Assembly: GCA_023424995.1 (NCBI GenBank)
Contig: JAFADH010000253.1
Span: forward strand, 1-13,306
Length of the DNA stretch: 13,306 bases
Direction: 5' to 3'
From: Bacillota bacterium
GTDB lineage: Bacteria > Bacillota > Clostridia > Lachnospirales > Lachnospiraceae
A model generated the notes under the pieces. It was given only the letters and a program-made list of their open reading frames with translations, was not told the origin of the DNA and searched no databases. A program made the position numbers and the translations under genes. Below, in pieces: positions 1 through 5,872 of this stretch. Position 1 is the first letter of the stretch; the number at the start of each line of letters is the position of its first letter.

Positions 1-345
1 TCCCAGTACATAACTCACAAGACTGATATTATAGAGCACCGGAGTACCCGGCCTTGCTTTCGGATAATTGCTGCCGGGCAACCATAAAGCTGCTGCCGAA
101 AGTCCGGCTTCATTTATTCCGTCCAGATAAGTTACTGCAGTAAGATTATACAGGTTCGCCGTCAAACCAATAAATCCGTACTTGTTTTTCCATTTTATCT
201 CATCCGGCAAAGCTACCTTCGGAAATGCCTGCTGTCGGGGGACAAATTTTACGGTCGTCGGTATTGCTTTCCCAAAATCCAACGTTCGTGCAGAAATCAA
301 AGCGTCATCTTTTGTCTTTCTGGAAATAGATATATTAGTGCACAT
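1..345 (-). CDS. Choloylglycine hydrolase / penicillin V acylase family protein (linear amide C-N hydrolase), N-terminal part only
   Basis: The gene runs leftward off the window; 115 codons are visible, about one third of the usual 320-350 residues. It starts MCTNISISRK, which places Cys2 as the N-terminal nucleophile once Met is removed, as in this Ntn-hydrolase family. The segment SARTLDFGKA supplies the conserved Arg and Asp (Arg20, Asp23) that follow the nucleophile in bile salt hydrolases and penicillin V acylases. Further on, GINEAGLSAAALWLPGSNYP matches the family's NEKGL-type segment with a hydrophobic stretch after it. The family cleaves linear amides: conjugated bile salts, penicillin V or N-acyl homoserine lactones. 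The substrate cannot be told from this fragment, because the later Asn and Arg determinants are outside the window. The start is fixed by AGGAG at 355..351, five bases upstream of ATG 345..343. No signal peptide is seen, so the protein is probably cytosolic. It diverges from the zinc-ribbon gene and is unrelated to the sugar locus. Confidence 0.85.
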   Translation of the reverse strand, partial: MCTNISISRKTKDDALISARTLDFGKAIPTTVKFVPRQQAFPKVALPDEIKWKNKYGFIGLTANLYNLTAVTYLDGINEAGLSAAALWLPGSNYPKARPGTPVLYNISLVSYVLG

Positions 346-400
346 ATTTTCTCCTATCTCCTCATTGACTCTCTCATGTTTAATATATGCATGGGGGATT

Positions 401-406
401 ATTATA
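401..406 (-). promoter_or_regulatory. Candidate -10 box for the acylase-family gene
   Basis: The minus strand reads TATAAT at 406..401, about 55 bases upstream of the start codon at 345. No convincing -35 box lies 16-18 bases further upstream; TTGCCG at 426..421 gives only a 14-base spacer. The region is AT-rich, so a chance match is possible. Confidence 0.3.
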
Positions 407-529
407 ATAACATCATAAGCCGGCAAATACCGGGGTTAGCTTCGCAGCTCTTTATCTTCCGATCCAATGTTCTGCAAGGTATTTTGCTGCTTCTTATCCA
501 AATACTATATTCCACCATTTCAATTTTTT

Positions 530-538
530 TGCTATAAT
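530..538 (+). promoter_or_regulatory. Candidate extended -10 promoter of the zinc-ribbon gene
   Basis: TGCTATAAT is a perfect extended -10 element (TG, one base, TATAAT). It predicts a transcript starting near 545, just before the ribosome binding site at 562-568. The -35 region is poor, which is acceptable for extended -10 promoters. Confidence 0.5.
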
Positions 539-574
539 AATAAATGATGTTAAATATTACAAAGGAGAGTATTG

Positions 575-622
575 ATGTATTTGTTACTAAATATATCATA
601 CAAGAAAAAATATGTTGATTAA
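575..622 (+). other. Possible 15-codon leader ORF overlapping the start of the zinc-ribbon gene
   Basis: AAAGGAGAG at 561-569 is the best ribosome binding site in this region, but it precedes ATG 575-577 rather than ATG 612. The short frame encodes MYLLLNISYKKKYVD and stops at TAA 620-622, eleven bases into the zinc-ribbon gene in another frame. It could be a translational-coupling leader. Alternatively a one-base error in the A run at 605-610 hides an in-frame N-terminal extension. Confidence 0.3.
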
Positions 623-1358
623 ATGTAGTTCCTGCGATTTTGAATATGTCGGTAATTATTGCCCTAACTGTGGTGTACCCGCAGACATCGGCAGGGCAAA
701 TCCTGCTGAGGGCTCCATAGGTAAAAGGGAGACACGTAAAGATGTTCTTTTTGTGGTTTTATGCCTGCTGGGATTTTTAATTGGATTATATGCATTTATT
801 GTCGGAACAATAAACTTTAGATTTAACAAAATACAGCAAGAGCTACTCGCTTCTATTAATATATCCGAACAAGCGTTACCGGAAGAGACAGGGGAAATAA
901 TCATTACTAAAAATGAAGAAGTTCCGATAGCTTTAGAGGAATTAATAACTGTTCCGGATCAATATGAATTTGTACTTCGTAATATATCCTTTTCAAAAAA
1001 GGTCGTTCCGCCGAATGCAAAGGATTATTATACATATTATGAGGCAAAGAATCCTGATTTAATATATTTAGATATTGTATTAGATTATAAAAATCTCGAC
1101 AGCACTGATGTTATGGCCGATGAAACCGCAATTGTTAAAATAATTTATGATGATAAATATGAATATTCTACCTTCTCAATTATTGAAGAAGATAATGGGA
1201 GCAATTTTACATATACTAACATTACGGCTGTTAATCCTCTTAAAACTGAAACAATACATTTCTTAAGCGATGTTCCAAATGAGGTTGAGAGCAGCAAGGG
1301 CAGTGTGAAAGTACTTCTAAGAATAAACAATATTGACTACATATATTCTGTCAAGTAA
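612..1358 (+). CDS. Membrane-anchored zinc-ribbon protein of unknown function
   Basis: The 248-residue protein has three parts. Residues 5-20 form a zinc ribbon with Cys5, Cys8, Cys17 and Cys20 (CSSC...CPNC). A basic linker leads to one strongly hydrophobic segment at about 44-66. The remaining 180 residues are acidic and rich in beta-prone and Tyr/Ile residues, probably an extracellular Ig-like sandwich like the DUF4352-type domains found in many Bacillota proteins. I recognise the architecture (cytosolic zinc finger, single membrane pass, outside sandwich) but not a function. The start at ATG 612 has only a weak AAGA element upstream and the frame is closed by TAA 588-590, so no longer in-frame ATG exists. 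The gene stands alone, divergent from the acylase gene, and is visibly richer in A and T than the sugar locus to the right. Confidence 0.85.
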   Translation: MLIKCSSCDFEYVGNYCPNCGVPADIGRANPAEGSIGKRETRKDVLFVVLCLLGFLIGLYAFIVGTINFRFNKIQQELLASINISEQALPEETGEIIITKNEEVPIALEELITVPDQYEFVLRNISFSKKVVPPNAKDYYTYYEAKNPDLIYLDIVLDYKNLDSTDVMADETAIVKIIYDDKYEYSTFSIIEEDNGSNFTYTNITAVNPLKTETIHFLSDVPNEVESSKGSVKVLLRINNIDYIYSVK

Positions 1359-1511
1359 TAAAAACCACCCCTGCCGCAGACTGAGACGGCTCAGCATATG
1401 GTTATAAAGCATATTTTTACTTCAGTAAGATTATAAAGGACGGAAGGCTTATCCCACGAGAATACCCCATCGAAATACAAAGCTGTAGTATAAAGAGTTC
1501 CCATAAATAAA

Positions 1512-1579
1512 AGGGGCTACTATGCCGTTATCCATAAACTTCACCCGCCGGGAAGCTTTTGAATAGCCTTGTAGCCCCT
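1512..1579 (-). terminator. Inverted repeat with long loop, possible terminator of the minus-strand GH16 gene
   Basis: AGGGGCTAC at 1512-1520 is exactly complementary to GTAGCCCCT at 1571-1579, with 50 bases between the arms. Read on the minus strand, the second arm is followed by TTTTATTT, like the U tract of an intrinsic terminator. It lies about 315 bases downstream of the GH16 stop codon. The unusually long loop makes a simple terminator uncertain. Confidence 0.35.
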
Positions 1580-1633
1580 CTTACTCATCCTTTATCTCTG
1601 ATTTAACAGCTTAAGTCCTGCTGCTTCGGTCTG

Positions 1634-1701
1634 ATTCTTATGTCCGATTCGATTCTTATGTTTTATTCTTATGTTTTATTTATTCTTATGTTTTATTCTT
1701 T
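1634..1701 (+). repeat. Short tandem repeat, unit ATTCTTATGTTTT
   Basis: The 13-base unit ATTCTTATGTTTT is perfect at 1652, 1665 and 1682. A diverged copy (ATTCTTATGTCCG) begins at 1634, and a partial copy begins at 1695. Spacing is 13-18 bases. The array is non-coding and AT-rich, and may arise from replication slippage. Confidence 0.65.
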
Positions 1702-1895
1702 ATAACGTCTTACTTTTTCATATAAGCATTTATACACGATTATTGTTCCAGCTACCTTTTACGCCATACCTTCCGTTTTACGTTTTACCTGTCTCTTTTT
1801 CCTCTGGTTTTTATCCTTCTATGGGTTGCTTTCATGGGCTTCCCCTCGGATAAATCCCAGTAAGAGTCAAGAAGGCTGTATTATCCTGTCTTACT

Positions 1896-3140
1896 TCAGT
1901 TCACTCTTGTAAGATACCACTTCTGCGCATCCGTGCCGTTGTCAGTCCATTGCTGCACCACTGCTCCGTCCGCCGTGGACGAATTGGACACATCCATTGC
2001 TAATCCGCTGGCCTTTGATATCAGCTTGTAATATCCTCCGCCCACATCGATGATCTGCCACCGCTGGGCGTCGTTCCCATTGTCATAGCACTGCTGAAGC
2101 TGCACCCCCCTCTCGGTGGACGCATAGGGTACATCCAGAAGCTTTCCGCTGTGGACCGCAGTCAGTTTGTAATACCCGCCTCCCATATCATCGATCCGGA
2201 ACCGTTGGTTATTGGCACTGTAATTGGTCCATTGCTGCATCTTGGCGCCGTCGTCATAGGAAGCATCCTTGACGTCCAGTACCTTACCGCTGCATTTGGC
2301 TGTCAGTGTATAGATTCCTCCGCTGACAATATTCGGCGAAGACTGTCCCTGGTATACCCTGACATAATCAACCAGCATCTGGGACGGGAACGGCGTCTGA
2401 CTGTTAGGGCTTCCCGGCCAGTTTCCGCCCACTGCAAGATTCAGCAGGATAAAGAAGGATTTCTGGAATTCCTCTGTTCCTCCCGTTCCATTTTGTATAT
2501 AGAATTCATTAAACTGCACACCGTCTACAAACCATCTGATGTAACTTGAGTCCCATTCAATGGCATAGGTATGGAACTGCGAGAAATCAAGTGAACCCGA
2601 TGTCCGGCCGTATTGGGCATATCCATTGGAATCCCAGTGAACGGTGCCATTGACATAGGAATTGTGGTTAACACGCTCCATTATGTCGATCTCGCCGCAT
2701 CTTGGCCAGCCAACGCTGGTAATATTATCTCCCAGCATCCAGAAAGCAGGCCACAAGCCTTGTCCGGAGGGCAGCTTTATCCTGGCTTCTATTCTGCCGT
2801 AGGTAAAGCTCTTAAGACCCTGGGTCTTAATTCTGGCAGAGGTATAGTTCATACCTCCGTAGGATTCCCTCTGAGCTGTTATAACCAAATTGCCGCCCGA
2901 TACCGAAAGATTTTGAGAACGGCTGGTATAATACTGCAGCTCGTTATTTCCCCAGCCTCCGCTGCCTGTCCCGATTTCTGCCGTCCAGTTGGAGGTATTC
3001 AGACTGCTTCCGTTAAACTCATCGCTCCATACAAGAGTCCAATTCGTTGCTGCCTCTGACGGAACAGACATAGACGGCAGCCAGAATATCATTAGAGCCA
3101 AAACCAGTAACACACTTATTAACTTCCTTTTCCTCATCAT
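1896..3140 (-). CDS. Secreted GH16 endo-beta-1,3-glucanase (laminarinase type) with C-terminal ricin-type lectin domain
   Basis: This 414-residue exported enzyme hydrolyses beta-1,3-glucan. Residues 1-30 form a signal peptide: basic MMRKRK, a hydrophobic core, then an Ala-rich cleavage site near SEAA. The GH16 domain spans about 33-265. Its catalytic motif EIDIME is at 150-155, with nucleophile Glu150, Asp152 and acid/base Glu155. The extra Met in the motif is the beta-bulge form typical of laminarinases; lichenases have a shorter motif. Residues about 275-414 form a ricin B-type (CBM13-like) trefoil with three repeats closing in NQRF, AQRW and AQKW, probably for carbohydrate binding. The start is ATG 3140, with AAGGAG at 3153..3148 and a seven-base gap; an in-frame ATG at 3158 overlaps this site and is rejected. 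It is the last gene of the minus-strand block and seems to have its own promoter. Confidence 0.96.
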   Translation of the reverse strand: MMRKRKLISVLLVLALMIFWLPSMSVPSEAATNWTLVWSDEFNGSSLNTSNWTAEIGTGSGGWGNNELQYYTSRSQNLSVSGGNLVITAQRESYGGMNYTSARIKTQGLKSFTYGRIEARIKLPSGQGLWPAFWMLGDNITSVGWPRCGEIDIMERVNHNSYVNGTVHWDSNGYAQYGRTSGSLDFSQFHTYAIEWDSSYIRWFVDGVQFNEFYIQNGTGGTEEFQKSFFILLNLAVGGNWPGSPNSQTPFPSQMLVDYVRVYQGQSSPNIVSGGIYTLTAKCSGKVLDVKDASYDDGAKMQQWTNYSANNQRFRIDDMGGGYYKLTAVHSGKLLDVPYASTERGVQLQQCYDNGNDAQRWQIIDVGGGYYKLISKASGLAMDVSNSSTADGAVVQQWTDNGTDAQKWYLTRVN

Positions 3141-3263
3141 ATATAATCTCCTTATCATTTATTATTTCAGACCATGCCGCGCGATCATGATCTTGAAACC
3201 TTTTAATTTCGGAAAATGGCAGTTCTTATGTCCTGATATGATGTATGTCCTCCCTGTAATATT

Positions 3264-3292
3264 ATTTTAGTATAATTTTTACATTTTGTAAA
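3264..3292 (-). promoter_or_regulatory. Candidate sigma-A promoter of the GH16 gene, with palindrome over the -35 box
   Basis: The minus strand shows TTTACA at 3292..3287, a 17-base spacer, and TAAAAT at 3269..3264, each 5 of 6 to consensus. A start near 3257 gives a leader of about 117 bases. The -35 box is one arm of a perfect palindrome, TTTACA-AAA-TGTAAA, at 3278-3292, which could be an operator. Confidence 0.55.
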
Positions 3293-3309
3293 TATTTCCT
3301 TTGGCCTAC

Positions 3310-3333
3310 AAAAACCCCGCTCTTGTTCTGCGG
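3310..3333 (-). terminator. Weak candidate terminator after the glycosidase-like gene
   Basis: On the minus strand CCGC (3333..3330) and GCGG (3320..3317) can pair around a nine-base loop, followed by GG and TTTTT (3314..3310). The stem is only four base pairs, so termination would be inefficient. Its position between the 771-residue gene and the GH16 promoter fits the end of the transporter operon. Confidence 0.3.
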
Positions 3334-3433
3334 CAGTCTGAAAAAGTATCCTGTATAATCACCCGGTCATATCGTATCCAGCCGGTTTTGCCGCACCCCC
3401 TTATAACAAGTACGGCATATCCCTGCCGCGGGC

Positions 3434-5749
3434 CTAAAAATGCCCTTTGATCGACAATTCCTGGTTGGAGCTCTCGTAGCAGAATAATTGTGTCCTCGTA
3501 TCCTCATCCCAATAATAATCTACCGGAACCTGCCTGCCTTCCTCATCCTCGGCTTCCAGGAGCACAACCGGCCCGGGAAGGCGGATTCTCATGAATGCCA
3601 TCAGTTTATCCGCCGCTTTTACCTTCATGGAAAAACCGGTTGCGCCCGTGTCAGGCTCCAACGAGAATATCCGCGCGGAACAGCCGATCACCCGCCAGTC
3701 TTCTCCTTCGATTTTAGAAAAATCAAATAATATGGTACTCTCATCCCTGCATAAGCTTTTTTCTCTTATAATTGCATAGTCTCCCGTAAGCATATCCGCA
3801 AAAAGTCCCGTAAAGCCATGGGTATCCTCTGGTATATCTTCTTCGCTTCCGTCCATCACTGCGGAAATAATATAAGGGCCTCTGTGCAGCGTCAGCTGAT
3901 TGCCGAACCTCCAATCCGTGCCTCCAAGCTTCAACAGCTCCTTCATGCGGGAACGGTATTCTCCCGCAAGCTCCGGTGTCAGACAAAGTCTGGCCGGCGA
4001 TATGTTCCAAACCATCACGCGTCCGCTGCCTGCTTTGAAAATACCGTCCTGCGGTGCCGCGGATAACTCCAGCAGCTCAAACAAATGCTCCGCGGGATTA
4101 TGATATCCTCCTTTTCCGCCAGGGGACAGGGATGGCCGGTTCCACCAGCCGTCAACCCCATGATAGGGATCGCTGCCGTCTCCGATATACATAAGGGCGC
4201 CGCCGTTCTTTACCCAGACTGCCAGGGCATTGTTGACATCCGGGGCTTCGGGCTTCATATATTCATAGCTTAAAACAAGCGTCCGATAATCGTCAAAGTA
4301 TCCCGGATACCTCCTGATATTATCCAAAAGCACAGGCCGTACCGGAAGCCCGTATTTTAACAGGGGCATTGCCATACCGAAGAAATTGGGGAAGGTACCG
4401 CTTTGGATAAAGCTCTGATAAAGGTCCGGATCTCCCGCCACCTTTTCCATCAGAGCACGGCTTTCTCCCGAGCAGTCCTCCCCGGCATGCATCCTGTCCT
4501 TTAAAGCCTCCATCGCATGCTCCAGCTCCGCCGCCTTTTTCTCCGTGATGATTCCGTCGGGATAGCTTCTTTGGAACATTCCGGAGTCCGACATCAGGAT
4601 GCCGATTTCCTCCTTGCTTCCCTCGAAGGCATATTCCGGCTGGTCCATGTCACCGAACAGCTGCGTCATACTGTTCAGCAGTGTGGCATATTCCGGAGGG
4701 ATCGCCTTTGCTCCCGGCATATTCCGGGTCGGTACCGTCCCGGCGGCAACGCCTGCCTTGCGCGGAAATACCCCGTCAAATACCCTCCTCGGCCACGGAC
4801 AGATCTCATAATTGCAGACGCCCGGATGCAGGAGGGAGGCAACCGCTGTCTTTAAGTAGTTATAACGGTAATCCTCCCAGGTATACTCCGGATTGTCCTC
4901 TATGGGATCATGAAGGAACCACATCCTTTTTCCGGTGCCCTTTATCAGCTCCTGCATAATACCGTATTCCAGAAATGCGGTTTCAAAGGTCCGCTCCTTC
5001 ACCACGCCTTCATAGACATTTGCCGGACGGCTGGTTCCGGTCCAGACCTGCGCGATATATCCGTCTACAGCCGGTATCCCGATCAGGGCGCCTTCCGGGC
5101 TGATGATTTTCCACTGGGTGTAATTGAGCAGGCTGTGGGTAGGAACATAGAATCTGAGGACCCGGCCGTACTTCGTAACGGCATATTCCTTTAAAGCATC
5201 TCCGACCCGGCCTAAGGTCCTGGCATACAGATACGCCTTCAGCTTCGAAGCCTTATATCTTGCATCCAGGCTGCTATGGGGAGCTCTCCAGGGTTCTCTG
5301 TAATACAGCAGATATTCTCTCTGAAAGGCCTCCGAATATCCCCCACGGTCCCAAAATTCCGGTTCCTCCATATGGACCGCCTCTACTCCCGCGTCCACAG
5401 CGATCTTAAGCTTTTGTATAAGGTACTGCGCAAAGGCTATGGTCGGCGACAGATAGGGGACCTCTTTACCGTGCTTGATCTGCTTGCCGTGACGATCCGT
5501 CTGACTCTCGTCCCAATGATTTCTTCCGTCATATTTTCCGTACAGGTAATCCTGATACTCTCCCCAGGCGATACCCGTCATCAGGTGCACCGCATATCCT
5601 TTCTCCCTGAATTTTTGCACCCTTTCAGGCATGGTGGCATCAATACCGTATACCATTACAAAATCACATTGAATATCTATATTCGGCTGCCAGAATGCAG
5701 CCTCCTGATATCCCGTCAGCTCCTGGGAGCGTTCTCTAATATATGCCAT
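3434..5749 (-). CDS. Putative cytosolic glycoside hydrolase of unrecognised family, GH42-like layout
   Basis: The 771-residue protein has no signal peptide or membrane segment, so it should act in the cytosol. Residues about 25-330 look like a TIM barrel: beta-strand-like segments DFVMVYGIDA, AVHLMTGIAW, GVEAVHMEEPEFW, RVLRFYVPTH, AVDGYIAQVW, RMWFLHD and CNYEICPWP recur at barrel spacing. Acidic residues at strand ends, Glu128/Glu129/Glu131 and Glu315, are candidate catalytic residues. Residues about 380-600 resemble a glutamine-amidotransferase-like domain (LVLSYEYMKPE, then WVKNGGALMYIGDG), as in the middle domain of GH42 beta-galactosidases. The last 150 residues are beta-rich. I do not recognise the family from sequence, and the catalytic role is inference. 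ATG 5749 follows GGAAGA at a five-base gap. The gene is the last of the transporter operon, after a strong hairpin, so it probably handles the imported oligosaccharide. Confidence 0.85.
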   Translation of the reverse strand: MAYIRERSQELTGYQEAAFWQPNIDIQCDFVMVYGIDATMPERVQKFREKGYAVHLMTGIAWGEYQDYLYGKYDGRNHWDESQTDRHGKQIKHGKEVPYLSPTIAFAQYLIQKLKIAVDAGVEAVHMEEPEFWDRGGYSEAFQREYLLYYREPWRAPHSSLDARYKASKLKAYLYARTLGRVGDALKEYAVTKYGRVLRFYVPTHSLLNYTQWKIISPEGALIGIPAVDGYIAQVWTGTSRPANVYEGVVKERTFETAFLEYGIMQELIKGTGKRMWFLHDPIEDNPEYTWEDYRYNYLKTAVASLLHPGVCNYEICPWPRRVFDGVFPRKAGVAAGTVPTRNMPGAKAIPPEYATLLNSMTQLFGDMDQPEYAFEGSKEEIGILMSDSGMFQRSYPDGIITEKKAAELEHAMEALKDRMHAGEDCSGESRALMEKVAGDPDLYQSFIQSGTFPNFFGMAMPLLKYGLPVRPVLLDNIRRYPGYFDDYRTLVLSYEYMKPEAPDVNNALAVWVKNGGALMYIGDGSDPYHGVDGWWNRPSLSPGGKGGYHNPAEHLFELLELSAAPQDGIFKAGSGRVMVWNISPARLCLTPELAGEYRSRMKELLKLGGTDWRFGNQLTLHRGPYIISAVMDGSEEDIPEDTHGFTGLFADMLTGDYAIIREKSLCRDESTILFDFSKIEGEDWRVIGCSARIFSLEPDTGATGFSMKVKAADKLMAFMRIRLPGPVVLLEAEDEEGRQVPVDYYWDEDTRTQLFCYESSNQELSIKGHF

Positions 5750-5808
5750 ATCATTCTTCCGGTCCTTTCCGTTATTTTGTGTCCCCGCAGGGAGTAAATA
5801 TACCTCAT

Positions 5809-5852
5809 AGGCATAAGGGGAGCTGCATGTATCTACAACTCCCCTTATGCCT
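5809..5852 (-). terminator. Perfect 14-bp stem-loop between the binding-protein and glycosidase-like genes
   Basis: The arms at 5809-5822 (AGGCATAAGGGGAG) and 5839-5852 (CTCCCCTTATGCCT) are perfectly complementary around a 16-base loop. The hairpin starts 21 bases after the binding-protein stop. The T-rich tract TTCTTTAT follows on the plus strand, while the minus strand continues ATGAGGTATATTTAC, so it is not a canonical terminator in the gene direction. It may act as a leaky terminator or as a 3' stabiliser that keeps binding-protein mRNA in excess. Confidence 0.6.
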
Positions 5853-5872
5853 TTCTTTATGCCGCTGCTTAA

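Larger units (their letters stand above)
1359..1895. other. Non-coding stretch between convergent genes
   Basis: This 537-base stretch separates the convergent zinc-ribbon and GH16 genes. It holds a small hairpin with CTGAG 1381-1385 and CTCAG 1390-1394, a long-loop inverted repeat at 1512-1579, a tandem repeat at 1634-1701, and a pyrimidine-rich tract to about 1850. The open frame at 1671-1853 lies in low-complexity T/C-rich DNA and does not look like a gene. No transposase or RNA gene was recognised. Confidence 0.6.

Noticed and set aside
402..599. 65-codon minus-strand frame in the gap between the acylase and zinc-ribbon genes
   Set aside because: It overlaps the likely promoters of both divergent genes, has no clear ribosome binding site, and its product has no recognisable domain.
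1381..1394. CTGAG-ACGG-CTCAG hairpin after the zinc-ribbon gene as its terminator
   Set aside because: The stem has only five base pairs and no T tract follows on either strand.
1671..1853. 60-codon plus-strand frame starting inside the tandem repeat
   Set aside because: The product is a low-complexity Phe/Leu/Tyr-rich string from pyrimidine-rich DNA, with no ribosome binding site.
3138..3188. Eight-codon minus-strand frame MIARHGLK in the GH16 leader (ATG at 3188)
   Set aside because: AAAGG lies about ten bases upstream, but the frame is very short and its codons show no special pattern; chance is more likely than a leader peptide.
3249..3254. GGGAGG on the minus strand near the predicted GH16 transcript start
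   Set aside because: No ATG, GTG or TTG follows at usable distance, and it would lie almost at the 5' end of the transcript.
5276..5797. 173-codon plus-strand frame antisense to the glycosidase-like gene
   Set aside because: The minus-strand frame is continuous over 771 codons with coherent domains; the antisense product has no recognisable motif and no ribosome binding site.
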